Shown piece by piece: positions 32,223 through 42,489 of a stretch of DNA of 64,000 nucleotides (its first letter is position 1; each line of letters opens with the position of its first letter). The translations under genes and the position numbers were made by a program. The notes under the pieces were generated by a model. The model worked only from the letters and a program-made list of their open reading frames with translations, was not told the DNA's origin and ran no database searches. The stretch lies in assembly GCA_026418195.1 (NCBI GenBank), contig JAOABU010000063.1, forward strand, positions 1-64,000. The letters run 5' to 3'. The stretch is from Spirochaetota bacterium. Lineage in GTDB: Bacteria > Spirochaetota > Spirochaetia > DTKZ01.

Positions 32223-33806
32223 TCATATCGCTTTCACTGTGATTCGATTCCCACGTACCTGAACTACCCGTACGGGTGTTCCCTGAGGTAAGAACTCTCC
32301 TTCAGTTTCCACTGAATAGACTGTATCCTCGATCTTCGCTTTCCCCGATGGTCGTAGGATAGTCAATGCTTTTCCTTCCTTACCTACCAGGTCCTGGGGG
32401 ATTACCGGAAAGTCTTCAGGGGAAGGAACACTTTCGAAAGAGAGACTCTCCTGCCCCTCGGTTGTATCACCCTTTCTGCGATCTAAATGTATTACCTCAC
32501 CTTTACTTAAGGGTGTAGATCCAGAAGCAGTACCGTAAATCATCGTTTTCAAGGCTAAGCGATCAAAGATTCTCACCTTTGGAAGCAGGAGGATTAAAGC
32601 CGCCACTCCCACTATTCCCGATAATAATCCACTTCCTACTACGATCAGGTTTCGAACGAAAATATCCCACTGCCAGGAAAACTCAGGGAATACAAAATCT
32701 TGCATGGAGAAAAGGAGGGCCAGACCAATGAGCACAAGACCCGAAATCCCCGTAATTCCAAAACCCGGAAGGATGAAGAGTTCCACCGCGAGAAGCCCTA
32801 TTCCTACTAGGAGCATGATGATCTCTAAGGATCCTACCGTACCTAGCAGAGCATTGCTCCCAAACAAGGTTAGGAAACAAATCACCGCCACTGTTCCAGG
32901 AATTCCAAACCCTGGAGTACTGATTTCCATGAATAAAGCTACGAGGCCAACTAGAATCAACAGGGCTTGCACAGGCCCTGATGTGATCAATTCCAGCATC
33001 TTGTCTGGAAGGGTAGTTTCCATCTCTACGATCCCTCCCTCCACCCCCAACTTTGTGGCTAGAGCCGCTAGATCCTCTACCGTACCTTTGGATAAGCCAT
33101 ACCGTTCCGCTTCCTTTGCTGTAAGGGAAAGGAGTTTCCCTTTTGGGGAAACCAACTGGATCCTCCGCACCTCTTTTGGCCGTTCCTTTTCAAGCCTTTC
33201 CAATTCTGGCAGAGTCATTAATCGAACCTTTCCCCCATGCTCTACTTCCCATACTTCCAGATCCAGATCTACCATGGCTAAGGCTAATTCCACCGGATAT
33301 CCGTTCTTTTCCGCTAGAGCTGCCATCTGTGTACGCACTGCGCTCACTACCTTTTCTCCTGCTGGTTGCATGGATCCATCCGCACCGATCGTTACAGGAG
33401 CTGCCGCTCCGATGGAAGTTCCTGGTGCCATGTAGATCTGTGAACAGGATAACGCGATAAGAGCACCGGCAGACCAGCTTACCCCCATACTGGAAGGTCC
33501 ACTTCGAATGAAGGCAATAGTTCTAGCCTTTTTTATGGATCCGATGAAGGAGGAGATCTGTAATGCCGTATCGACCCTACCCCCAAAGGTATCGATATCG
33601 AACACTAGAACCGTAGCCCCCTCGTCGGTAGCCTTGGATACATGCCTTCGAATGAATGATTCGAGGGATGGGACGATGTCTCCATGAACTGGGATGACAA
33701 ACATTGCGCTAGGCTTTTTTACCTCTCCAATCAGATTCATATTGGGAAGGACGCCTAACAGTAGAAAGGCTATGCTCCCTAGAACCATTTTTTTCCCCAT
33801 AACCAC
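32223..33806 (-). CDS. NfeD-family membrane serine protease
   Basis: Signal peptide, ClpP-like 'VFDIDTFGGRVDTALQISSFI', multiple TMs, C-terminal OB 'LVGKEGKALTILRPSGKAKIED'. Confidence 0.93.
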   Translation of the reverse strand: MVMGKKMVLGSIAFLLLGVLPNMNLIGEVKKPSAMFVIPVHGDIVPSLESFIRRHVSKATDEGATVLVFDIDTFGGRVDTALQISSFIGSIKKARTIAFIRSGPSSMGVSWSAGALIALSCSQIYMAPGTSIGAAAPVTIGADGSMQPAGEKVVSAVRTQMAALAEKNGYPVELALAMVDLDLEVWEVEHGGKVRLMTLPELERLEKERPKEVRRIQLVSPKGKLLSLTAKEAERYGLSKGTVEDLAALATKLGVEGGIVEMETTLPDKMLELITSGPVQALLILVGLVALFMEISTPGFGIPGTVAVICFLTLFGSNALLGTVGSLEIIMLLVGIGLLAVELFILPGFGITGISGLVLIGLALLFSMQDFVFPEFSWQWDIFVRNLIVVGSGLLSGIVGVAALILLLPKVRIFDRLALKTMIYGTASGSTPLSKGEVIHLDRRKGDTTEGQESLSFESVPSPEDFPVIPQDLVGKEGKALTILRPSGKAKIEDTVYSVETEGEFLPQGTPVRVVQVRGNRITVKAI

Positions 33807-33904
33807 CTCTCCTTAGAATATAGGGCTTTATGAACATCAACTCAAGCAACTTGTCCCCTATATGGATGGAATATTTCTCCGTTCCCTGATACGTTTATAG
33901 TAGG

Positions 33905-34588
33905 ATGAAATCTAGACTTCGGGAAATCGACCTGTACGCCCCTCTAGAAAAGTTCCTAACTGAGCATGGGTACATCGTGCATGCAGAAGTTGTTCTGAGT
34001 GACATATCCGCTACGAAAGAGGGAGTCCTTCTGGTAGTCGAAGTGAAATTGCGCTTCAACTTAGATGTGATCCTTCAAGCCATCGAAAGACAAAGAGCCG
34101 CAGATGCCGTATACATTGCCATACCTATACACAACTTTCGCCGCCACCCCCGAAGATGGAAAGCTATACGTTCCCTTTGTTCCCGCCTTGGGATTGGAAT
34201 TCTCTTTGTTCGATTCGTGGAAGGCAGGGCTCCGGAGGTAGAGGTAGCCCTTCATCGGAGGGATGTATCTAAAGGCAACTCAAAGGCAAAACTCCTCTTC
34301 CTGAAAGAAATTGAAGGCCGTGGGACCAATCGGAACATAGGAGGTTCCTCCCGCGTTCCTCTCTATACTGCCTACCGCAAAGAAGCTTTGCGGATCGCTC
34401 AATGCTTAGTGGAACATGGCCCTCTTTCTCCTCAGCAACTACGTGCGTTAGGATGTGTCCCCTCTACTGGTTCTATCCTTCTGAAAAACTACTATGGGTG
34501 GTTCGAACGAATCTCTCGAGGAGTGTATCAGCTGAATGAAAAGGGCAAGAAAGCCTTAGAAGCCTATCAAGCAGCATCTTCCCGTTGA
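33905..34588 (+). CDS. DUF2161-type PD-(D/E)XK-like protein
   Basis: 'PLEKFLTEHGYIVHAEVVLSDISATKEGVLLVVEVKLRFNLDVILQAIERQRAADAVYIAI'. Confidence 0.78.
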   Translation: MKSRLREIDLYAPLEKFLTEHGYIVHAEVVLSDISATKEGVLLVVEVKLRFNLDVILQAIERQRAADAVYIAIPIHNFRRHPRRWKAIRSLCSRLGIGILFVRFVEGRAPEVEVALHRRDVSKGNSKAKLLFLKEIEGRGTNRNIGGSSRVPLYTAYRKEALRIAQCLVEHGPLSPQQLRALGCVPSTGSILLKNYYGWFERISRGVYQLNEKGKKALEAYQAASSR

Positions 34589-34635
34589 CACCCTTCTACT
34601 TTCGATCTATGCTCAAAATCTAAAAGGAATCGTAA

Positions 34636-35388
34636 GTGAGCCTAATCGAACGGCACCAAGAAATTCTACGGATTCTCTCGCATCGGGGGAAACTCACGGT
34701 TCAGGAATTGGCGACTCGATTACAGGTATCTGAGGTAACCATCCGAAAGGATCTATCCTTGCTGGAAGAAATGGGGCATTTAATCAGGACCCGGGGAGGG
34801 GCGATTCCTGCAACCAAGAAAGAGTTTCTGCATCCTATAGCCCTTCGAAGGAACGAACACCTTCCGGAAAAACAGGCAATCGCTAGAAAGGCTAAAGAGT
34901 TCATTCAGGAAGGAGACACCCTGTACCTCGATTCTGGTAGCACCACTCAAGCCCTCGCAACCCTTCTCATAGAGATGAGTCTGCGGGTGGTTACCAATTC
35001 CGTGGACATCGTACTGACACTTGAACCGGCTCCTTCGATAGCTGTGTATTGTGTGGGTGGAAGTTACCGGAAGGATGCGGGATCCTTCATTGGACCTTTG
35101 GCCTTGGATGGACTGAAGAATTTTCGAATCGATACATGTTTTATCGGTACGACAGGTTTCTCTACGGATGGTACCTTCAGTTCTCAAAATATCTTTGAGT
35201 CCGATGTGAAAAGACAGGCTTTGAAACTATCTAGCCGAAAGATCCTTTTGGTAGATAGTTCCAAGTATGGGAAAGAGGCATTCTCTGTGTTCGCAACTGT
35301 AAAAGATATCGATCTACTCATCAGCGACAAGAAATTAGGGGAACTTACCGATATTGGCAAGTTTCCCTGTGAAGTAATACTTTGTTAA
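34636..35388 (+). CDS. DeoR-family transcriptional regulator
   Basis: GTG start; HTH 'RLQVSEVTIRKDLSLLEEMGHLIRTRGGAI' and DeoR sensor 'DTLYLDSGSTTQALA'. Confidence 0.95.
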   Translation: MSLIERHQEILRILSHRGKLTVQELATRLQVSEVTIRKDLSLLEEMGHLIRTRGGAIPATKKEFLHPIALRRNEHLPEKQAIARKAKEFIQEGDTLYLDSGSTTQALATLLIEMSLRVVTNSVDIVLTLEPAPSIAVYCVGGSYRKDAGSFIGPLALDGLKNFRIDTCFIGTTGFSTDGTFSSQNIFESDVKRQALKLSSRKILLVDSSKYGKEAFSVFATVKDIDLLISDKKLGELTDIGKFPCEVILC

Positions 35389-35409
35389 TCTATTGTGAGG
35401 GGAGGAAGT

Positions 35410-36231
35410 ATGTCTTACGTGGAAGATCTCTTCAGTCTATCGGGAAAACGAGTGATCATTACGGGAGGTGCTGGAGTGATTGCCGGTACCATGGCAGAAG
35501 CCCTGATAAAGGCGGGGGCAAAAGTTTGTCTTTGGGGGAGGGGGACCCATCATCCTGTAGAAGAGGCAGTGAAACGAGTAGCGGAAAAGACAGGGAAACC
35601 AAATGCTGTCTCGGGGGTAACGGTTGACACTGGCATCGAAGAAGATGTGCAGAAGGCCATTGAAAAAACCATACAGGTGATGGGAGAGCCTAACGGCCTA
35701 ATCAACGCAGCGGGAGGAAACAAGGGGAAAAGTTCCTTCGTGGATGTGGACATTGCTTTGTTCAACGAGGTAATGCACATGAACCTTCTTGCCGGTCTCG
35801 TAATTCCTACCAAGTACGTCGCTGCCTATTGGATCAAGAATAATATCAAGGGAACCATCATCAATCTAACATCCATGGGATCCTATGTTCCCCTGTCAGG
35901 GGTCTGGGCATACGATGCAGCAAAATCTGCTACCCTGAATCTCACCATGGCGACTGCAAAAGAGTTTGCCCCTTATGGGATTCGGGTGAATGCCATCGCA
36001 CCCGGATTCTTTATCGGTCACCAGAACAAGGCTCTCTTGATCAAGGATGAAACAACCGGGGAACTGACGGATCGCGGGAAAGCAGTCATTGCTCATACTC
36101 CTTTTGCAAGATTTGGGAAGCATGAAGAGCTGGCAGGCGCTACAATCTTTCTCATGAGCGATGCGGCTTCGGGATTCGTTACTGGAGTGTCCTTGCCCGT
36201 CGATGGTGGATACCTAGTCCAGAATATCTAA
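35410..36231 (+). CDS. SDR-family oxidoreductase, likely fructuronate reductase/mannonate dehydrogenase by context
   Basis: 'LSGKRVIITGGAGVIAGTMAEAL', 'YDAAKSATLNLTMATAKEFAPYGIRVNAIAPG'; between deoR and uxaC. Confidence 0.85.
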   Translation: MSYVEDLFSLSGKRVIITGGAGVIAGTMAEALIKAGAKVCLWGRGTHHPVEEAVKRVAEKTGKPNAVSGVTVDTGIEEDVQKAIEKTIQVMGEPNGLINAAGGNKGKSSFVDVDIALFNEVMHMNLLAGLVIPTKYVAAYWIKNNIKGTIINLTSMGSYVPLSGVWAYDAAKSATLNLTMATAKEFAPYGIRVNAIAPGFFIGHQNKALLIKDETTGELTDRGKAVIAHTPFARFGKHEELAGATIFLMSDAASGFVTGVSLPVDGGYLVQNI

Positions 36232-36246
36232 ATCAGGAGGATACCT

Positions 36247-37659
36247 ATGGCTTTCATGGATGAAGATTTTTTACTCCAGTCGGAAACGGCTCGAATCTTG
36301 TACCATTCCTACGCAAAGTACATGCCTATTTTCGATTATCACTGTCATCTCTCTCCTAAACAGGTGGCAGAAAACAAGAACTTCAAGAACCTCACCGATA
36401 TCTGGCTGGGCGGGGATCACTACAAGTGGAGGTTGATGCGAGCTGCAGGAGTGGAGGAACGTTTCATTACCGGCGATGCTTCAGATGAGGAAAAGTTCCA
36501 AGCATGGGCAGCTGTGGTTCCCCAAACCATCGGGAATCCCGTGTTTCATTGGACTCATCTGGAATTAAAACGATACTTCGGAATCGAAGGGATCCTTTTA
36601 CGTCCTGAGACTGCCAAAGAGATCTGGGACCATGCCAATGCTCTTCTTCCGAAACCCGAGTTCAAACCTAAGGCGATCATGGAAAAGTTCATGGTGAAGG
36701 TGGTATGCACCACAGACGATCCCGCGGATGACTTGCAGTACCATAAGTTGGCCGCTTCCGATCCCACCATGAAAACCAAGATGCTCCCCGCATTCCGACC
36801 CGATAAAGCCATGAACTGCGATGATCCAAACGTATACAACACGTATCTAGATACGTTGGAAAAAGCGGCAGGAATCAAAATTCGAACCTACACGGACCTA
36901 ATCGACGCATTGGACAAACGGCACCAGTACTTCCATCAGCTAGGATGTCGATTGACCGATCATGCCTTGTTGGTACCTGTAGCCGAACCCCTGGAAGATA
37001 AAGCGCTTCAAGCAGCTTTCTCGAAGGTCCGTTCAGGAATCGCTTTATCCACAGAGGAAGCAAACCAGATCCGCACAGGGGTTCTCTATGAAGTGGCTCG
37101 GATGAATGCCAAGCGGGATTGGACCATGCAACTCCATATTGGAGCCCTCCGAAACAACAACTCTCGGATGTTCAAGCTATTAGGACCCGATACGGGATTC
37201 GACTCCATTTCTGACCTTCCTATTGCTCGTCCTCTTTCAAAGTTCCTTGATATGCTAGATGCACGGAACGAACTACCCCGAACCATCCTTTATAGCTTGA
37301 ATCCCAACGATAACGAAGTTCTAGCCACGATGATTGGTAATTTTCAGGGTGGAGGAATTCCAGGAAAGATGCAGTTTGGTTCAGCCTGGTGGTTCAACGA
37401 TCAGAAGGATGGGATGGAACAGCAGATGCGAATCCTCGCCAATATGGGACTCCTCTCTAGGTTTATTGGAATGCTGACAGATTCTCGGAGTTTCATGTCG
37501 TATCCAAGGCATGAGTACTTCCGCAGGATCCTCTGCAATCTTCTAGGAACCTGGGTGGAATCCGGAGAAGCACCGAAGGATCTGAACCTCTTGGGGCAGA
37601 TGGTGCAAGACATCTGCTTTAACAACGCGAAGAATTATTTTGGTATACCAATCTGCTAG
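36247..37659 (+). CDS. uxaC: Glucuronate/galacturonate isomerase
   Basis: 'YMPIFDYHCHLSPKQVAENKNFKNLTDIWLGGDHYKWRLMRAAGV'. Confidence 0.96.
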   Translation: MAFMDEDFLLQSETARILYHSYAKYMPIFDYHCHLSPKQVAENKNFKNLTDIWLGGDHYKWRLMRAAGVEERFITGDASDEEKFQAWAAVVPQTIGNPVFHWTHLELKRYFGIEGILLRPETAKEIWDHANALLPKPEFKPKAIMEKFMVKVVCTTDDPADDLQYHKLAASDPTMKTKMLPAFRPDKAMNCDDPNVYNTYLDTLEKAAGIKIRTYTDLIDALDKRHQYFHQLGCRLTDHALLVPVAEPLEDKALQAAFSKVRSGIALSTEEANQIRTGVLYEVARMNAKRDWTMQLHIGALRNNNSRMFKLLGPDTGFDSISDLPIARPLSKFLDMLDARNELPRTILYSLNPNDNEVLATMIGNFQGGGIPGKMQFGSAWWFNDQKDGMEQQMRILANMGLLSRFIGMLTDSRSFMSYPRHEYFRRILCNLLGTWVESGEAPKDLNLLGQMVQDICFNNAKNYFGIPIC

Positions 37660-37674
37660 ATGAAGGAGAGTAGG

Positions 37675-38922
37675 ATGAAACAGTTGGAGAAATATTCCAT
37701 TGGAATTGGAGACCGGTTCGCCCGCCAGGGGAAAGCTCAGTTGAAGGCTCTAGTAGAGGCAAAAAAACTCGGTGTGAACCTAGTTCCTGTGTGGAACAAA
37801 TCTTTCAGGGAGCACACCATTGTGCATACGGATCCAAGCACGGTTCGGAAGGAAGCGGACGAAGCGGTAAACGCGTTAGGATGGAAAGATCCCTATTATG
37901 TGGATGCTGACCATATCAGTTTAAAGACAGTTGATCTTTTCCTTGAATCCAGTGACTTTTTTACCTTAGACGTGGCAGATTACTCAGGGAAACCAACCTC
38001 GGAGAAGGATATCGAAGCCTTCGTAAAAGCTCATACCTCCTTTCTGGGAAGCCTTTCCATTCCTGGCATCGAGAGACCCCTTCAGATCACTGAAGAAACC
38101 GTCCGTATGACAGCAAGAAAGTATCTCTTGGCCATACAGGAAGCAGGGAAGATCTACCGCCATATCGAAGCGAAAAAGGGAAAGGGGAACTTCATCACCG
38201 AGGTCTCAATCGATGAAACCGATGTTCCACAAGCTCCCGTTGAAATGCTTTTCATCCTATCTGCGATCGCGCGTGAAGGAATACCTGCCCAAACGATCGC
38301 ACCGAAATTTACCGGCCGTTTCAATAAGGGGATCGACTATGTAGGTGATGTGAAGCAGTTCGAAAAAGAGTTCAATGAGGATGTTGCCGTAGTTGCCTTT
38401 GCAATCAAAGAGTTCGGCCTGCCTTCCAACCTGAAACTCAGTGTACATTCGGGGAGTGACAAGTTCTCCATCTATGGACCGATCCAGAAAGCATTGAAAC
38501 GCACAGGAGCAGGCCTCCATTTAAAGACCGCGGGGACTACCTGGTTGGAGGAACTCATTGGTCTCGCTACGGGAGAAAGTGAAGGCCTGGCCATTGCAAA
38601 GGAAATCTACCAAAAAGCATATGGGCGGTTCGACGAACTCTGCGCTCCCTATGCGAGTGTGATCGATATCGATCGGTCGAAACTTCCAGATCCATCGCAG
38701 GTTTCCAAGTGGGACGGGAAACAATTCGCAGAAACTCTTCGACACGTGCCTAGTAATTCGCACTACAATCCCCATTTCCGGCAACTTCTTCATGTAGGAT
38801 ACAAAATAGCCGCTGAAATGGGAGACAGGTACTATAAGGCATTGGAAGCTGCAGAAGAGGAAATCTCAAAGAATGTGCAGGAGAACCTATTGGAACGGCA
38901 CATAAAACGCGTATTTCTGTAA
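37675..38922 (+). CDS. uxaE: Tagaturonate/fructuronate (hexuronate C4) epimerase family
   Basis: 'SIGIGDRFARQGKAQLKALVEAKKLGVNLVPVWNKSFREH', 'KFTGRFNKGIDYVGD', 'LSVHSGSDKFSIYGPI'; operon with uxaC. Confidence 0.87.
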   Translation: MKQLEKYSIGIGDRFARQGKAQLKALVEAKKLGVNLVPVWNKSFREHTIVHTDPSTVRKEADEAVNALGWKDPYYVDADHISLKTVDLFLESSDFFTLDVADYSGKPTSEKDIEAFVKAHTSFLGSLSIPGIERPLQITEETVRMTARKYLLAIQEAGKIYRHIEAKKGKGNFITEVSIDETDVPQAPVEMLFILSAIAREGIPAQTIAPKFTGRFNKGIDYVGDVKQFEKEFNEDVAVVAFAIKEFGLPSNLKLSVHSGSDKFSIYGPIQKALKRTGAGLHLKTAGTTWLEELIGLATGESEGLAIAKEIYQKAYGRFDELCAPYASVIDIDRSKLPDPSQVSKWDGKQFAETLRHVPSNSHYNPHFRQLLHVGYKIAAEMGDRYYKALEAAEEEISKNVQENLLERHIKRVFL

Positions 38923-38956
38923 GAGGATTTGCTTTGATCAGATATGTCAAAGTAAC

Positions 38957-38992
38957 AAAGGCGGCTCTGGTTTACAGACCGCCTTTCTTTTC
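38957..38992 (+). terminator. Rho-independent terminator after uxaE
   Basis: AAAGGCGGcTCTG-gttta-CAGACCGCCTTT followed by a T-rich tract. Confidence 0.85.
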
Positions 38993-39042
38993 AATTTAAG
39001 GTGATTCTAGTGCACGAACAAATAGACTTCCTACAAATTACT

Positions 39043-39351
39043 TCATTTCTTTAAGCTACTCAAGGCGACCTTTTTGATTTTATTTCCAACCCGAATATTA
39101 CAGTACACATCGATGGACTGGAAAATACCAGTTCCGGACCCGCCTCTTCCACCTTGGAAGGTCACCTTATCTCCCTTCTTCAACGAAGCAAATTGTTTCA
39201 GTAACTCTAAAGCTCCTTGTAACGTTTTTTCTTTTTTCGTTTCTCTTCCTCGTAAAGCATTCGCTTTCTTCAATAATTCTTTTTGTTTTTCTTTTGGTTG
39301 CTGAGCTAGAAAAAGCGCAATTTCCTCTTCGGTTAATGTTTTTTCTGCCAT
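39043..39351 (-). CDS. Hypothetical protein (102 aa)
   Basis: Coding-like Lys/Glu-rich ORF 'MAEKTLTEEEIALFLAQQPKEKQKELLKKANAL'. Confidence 0.6.
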   Translation of the reverse strand: MAEKTLTEEEIALFLAQQPKEKQKELLKKANALRGRETKKEKTLQGALELLKQFASLKKGDKVTFQGGRGGSGTGIFQSIDVYCNIRVGNKIKKVALSSLKK

Positions 39352-39413
39352 GCGTTATTCCTCCATACTATAAGCTCTCATTTAAAAATAACAAACTTTG
39401 GAGGTTTTTGCAA

Positions 39414-40541
39414 CTAGGCATGTGAATATTCAATTAATTTAACACATACAGGGGTTGGTATTTCTATGGAACTAGCTTTAATAAGTTTTCCATCTTTTGT
39501 ATCTATTTTAAAGGTGACTATCATATCACTGTCTTGATTTGCTACTACCAGATAATTTCCTGTGGGATCCACCGCAAAATTACGTGGAGTCTTTCCAAAA
39601 GTAGATTGATGGTAATTATACTGTAAACTTCCATTCTCCTCATCCATATTGAACACTACAATACTATCATGACCACGATTTGAACCATATACAAATCTTC
39701 CAGAAGGATGCACGTGTAAATCAGCGCAAGTATTTGGACCTGTATATCCGATTGGTAGGGTAGAGACAGTCTGTTTCAAGATGAGGTTTCCTGTCTCACC
39801 ATCGAATTCGTACAGTTGTAGAGTGGAAGCAAGCTCATTGATCAGAAAGGCAAATCTTCCCGATGGATGGAACTCGAAATGTCGGGGTCCAGCTCCCTTG
39901 GATACTGGACAGGTAGGTATAGGGGCTTTTAGAAGTTTACCCGTTTTTTGATCGAAGGAATAAATCACAATTTGGTCTATTCCTAGATCTGGAACAAAGG
40001 CAAACCTTTCAGCCAAATCCAATGTAAGCGAATGAGCATGGGGGCCTGTTTGACGAACAGGATCGACACTAGAACCTTGGTGCTGGATGAAATCCGTCGG
40101 TTCTCCCAGGGATCCATCGGCATGGATAGGAAATACAACGACACTACCGCTCATGAAGTTGGAAACGAATAGGTGCGTACCCTCAGAATTGATCGTAACA
40201 TGGCATGGATCCGTTCCCAACGAAGGTTGCCGATTTAAAAAGAGGAACCGCTTATGAAGCCAATCGATGCGGTATGCAGTTAAGCTTCCGGATTGTTTAC
40301 CCTCGTACTCTTTTAATTCATTCACCGTATAGAGGAACATTCGGTTAGGACTTACCGTAAGGTAAGACGGATTACGGACCTGCTCAGTGAACCCTTCCCA
40401 TTGTAAGGATCCATCACTCAGATCTAGAGTAAGCCAATAGATTCCCTTTCCTTTTCCCTGTAAAACAACTCCGGTTCCAAAGCGGATCGGTTCCGTGTAA
40501 GTACCTATGAACACGGATAGGTATCCTTCAGTTTCCCTCAT
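39414..40541 (-). CDS. Lactonase family protein (6-phosphogluconolactonase-type beta-propeller)
   Basis: Repeated 'LFVSNFMSGSVVVFPI', 'HPSGRFAFLINE', 'NFAVDPTGNYLVVANQDSD' motifs. Confidence 0.9.
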   Translation of the reverse strand: MRETEGYLSVFIGTYTEPIRFGTGVVLQGKGKGIYWLTLDLSDGSLQWEGFTEQVRNPSYLTVSPNRMFLYTVNELKEYEGKQSGSLTAYRIDWLHKRFLFLNRQPSLGTDPCHVTINSEGTHLFVSNFMSGSVVVFPIHADGSLGEPTDFIQHQGSSVDPVRQTGPHAHSLTLDLAERFAFVPDLGIDQIVIYSFDQKTGKLLKAPIPTCPVSKGAGPRHFEFHPSGRFAFLINELASTLQLYEFDGETGNLILKQTVSTLPIGYTGPNTCADLHVHPSGRFVYGSNRGHDSIVVFNMDEENGSLQYNYHQSTFGKTPRNFAVDPTGNYLVVANQDSDMIVTFKIDTKDGKLIKASSIEIPTPVCVKLIEYSHA

Positions 40542-40547
40542 GTCGAT

Positions 40548-41636
40548 CTACTCCTTTCCATTCGGTTCCAGTACCACCTTCAATGCACAACCCTTGCGAG
40601 ATACAAAGGTATCCAAGGCCTCGGCAAACTGTTCTAGAGGGAACGTATGGGAAACGAGATCCTTCAATTTCAGATTTCCCGTTGCCACTAGATTCACAAT
40701 TTTGGGGGAGACATTCGGATTGGCCTTGGATCCATAGATGGAAATTTCATTGCTCACTACGTATCGAGTAGGAATAGGATCCGCGACCTTTCCTTCGGGA
40801 ACCCCTAAAAGTCCCACCTTCCCTCCTCTGCGTACCATGTACACAGCTTGGAGCATGGTTCCAGCGGCACCGGAACATTCAAAGACTTCATCCGCTCCTA
40901 ATCCGTTGGTAAGGGCTTTCACGGCCTCGATCGGATTCGTTTTTTCGAAATCCACTGCCTCATCTGCGCATAGTTCCTTGGCAACCTTTAATCGGTCTCT
41001 TCTTCCCACGGCAATCACTTTCGAAGCACCCAAAGCCTTTGCCATCCTCATAGCGATCAACCCTATGGGTCCGGGGCCGATTACCACTACCGTACCTCCC
41101 GCTGTTATTCCGGTGAGTTCCATCCCATGCATGACGACTCCCGATGTATCCACCAACGCACCTTCTTTGAAGGAGATATGAGAAGGCAGCAGTGTCAAAC
41201 TACGGATGGAGTATGCATTGAACTGCGCATATGCTCCGTTATGGGTAAAACCATAATGGCGATGTCCTGTCTCTGGTTTTCCGTAATTTTCGCAAATATT
41301 GTAACTACCTTCCATGCAACGCCGACAGTAACCACATCCCTTGTGTGCTTGCCCAGCTACCCGATCGCCCACTTTGAAGGTGTGCACTCCTTTTCCCAGT
41401 GCCACTACTTCACCTGCCCACTCATGTCCGGGAATGAAGGGATAGAATGGTGGCCAGAACCCAGCTAGATCTCCCCGAATGATCTCGGGATCACTTCCAC
41501 AAATTGCAACAGCCCGTATCCGGCAGAGCACCTCACCATCCGCGGGTTCGGGCACTGCTACCTCTCGCACTTCGAATTTGCCCGGTTCAGGCAATACCAA
41601 CGCCTTCATTGTCTTCGGAATACTGTTATTCCCCAT
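40548..41636 (-). CDS. Zinc-dependent MDR alcohol/polyol dehydrogenase
   Basis: 'PGHEWAGEVVALGKGVHTFKVGDRVAGQAHKGCGYCRRCMEG', 'VVIGPGPIGLIAMRMAKALGA'. Confidence 0.93.
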   Translation of the reverse strand: MGNNSIPKTMKALVLPEPGKFEVREVAVPEPADGEVLCRIRAVAICGSDPEIIRGDLAGFWPPFYPFIPGHEWAGEVVALGKGVHTFKVGDRVAGQAHKGCGYCRRCMEGSYNICENYGKPETGHRHYGFTHNGAYAQFNAYSIRSLTLLPSHISFKEGALVDTSGVVMHGMELTGITAGGTVVVIGPGPIGLIAMRMAKALGASKVIAVGRRDRLKVAKELCADEAVDFEKTNPIEAVKALTNGLGADEVFECSGAAGTMLQAVYMVRRGGKVGLLGVPEGKVADPIPTRYVVSNEISIYGSKANPNVSPKIVNLVATGNLKLKDLVSHTFPLEQFAEALDTFVSRKGCALKVVLEPNGKE

Positions 41637-41661
41637 GATGGTACCCCTTGATTGAATGTTT

Positions 41662-42489
41662 TTATCCTTTGATTCCGCTCAGCACGATTCCCTGAACGAA
41701 ATACCGTTGTAGCGAAAGGAACAGAACCACCATCGGAACCATTGCAATGGTTGCAATGGCCAGTAGCTGGTTCCAATCAGTTCCATAGTTGCTCATGAAT
41801 AAGGCAATTCCTAACGTAACAGGGCGGAGATTCTCTGTAGTGATAATGATCAAAGGCCAGATATACATGTTCCAGGATTCTCGAAAAATAAAGATTGCCA
41901 AAGCCGTCAATGCCGGTTGCACAAGGGGAAGAACGATCTTGAAAAAGATTCCAATTTCATCCATCCCATCGATCCGCGCAGCTTCGATCAATTCGTTTGG
42001 CAGATCCAACATATACTGACGCATGAGAAAGACTCCAAAAGGATCTGCCAAGAATGGTGCGATAACCCCAAGGAAGGTATTCTGCCATCTCAAGGTTTTC
42101 ACTACCAGGAATAGAGGAACCATCGTAACTTCCAACGGCAGCATCAGCGTGCTTAAAATCAACAGGAAAAGGAGATTACGGCCTAAAAACTTATACTTAG
42201 CCAGAGAGAAAGCGGCTAAGGAACAGATTAAAAGGTTGCCAATCGTAATAGAAAGGGCAATGATGCAACTGTTGAGAAAGTATAAACCAAAGTTTCGTTG
42301 TCCCCAAGCTTCGGGATACGCTTTCCAATAGAAAGGATCGGGAAGAAGCCGTACAGGAACCCGAAAAATATCTTCCATAGTCTTGAAGGAGGAAAGAACC
42401 ATCCAAAGAATAGGTACCGTAGCCCATAAGGCTGGAATGAAAAGGAATAGGAAGAGCAGGATTCGAACCCTTTGTTTCTTGCTTACCAT
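41662..42489 (-). CDS. Carbohydrate ABC transporter permease (MalG type)
   Basis: Six-TM profile and EAA-like 'LPNELIEAARIDGMDEIGIFFKIVLPLVQPAL'. Confidence 0.93.
   Translation of the reverse strand: MVSKKQRVRILLFLFLFIPALWATVPILWMVLSSFKTMEDIFRVPVRLLPDPFYWKAYPEAWGQRNFGLYFLNSCIIALSITIGNLLICSLAAFSLAKYKFLGRNLLFLLILSTLMLPLEVTMVPLFLVVKTLRWQNTFLGVIAPFLADPFGVFLMRQYMLDLPNELIEAARIDGMDEIGIFFKIVLPLVQPALTALAIFIFRESWNMYIWPLIIITTENLRPVTLGIALFMSNYGTDWNQLLAIATIAMVPMVVLFLSLQRYFVQGIVLSGIKG

Noticed and set aside
32704-33435. 243 aa ORF on the plus strand
   Set aside because: Fully antisense to the well-supported NfeD protease; low-complexity Arg/Ser/Pro translation with no recognisable motif.
34780-35187. 135 aa ORF on the minus strand
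   Set aside because: Antisense shadow of the DeoR gene.
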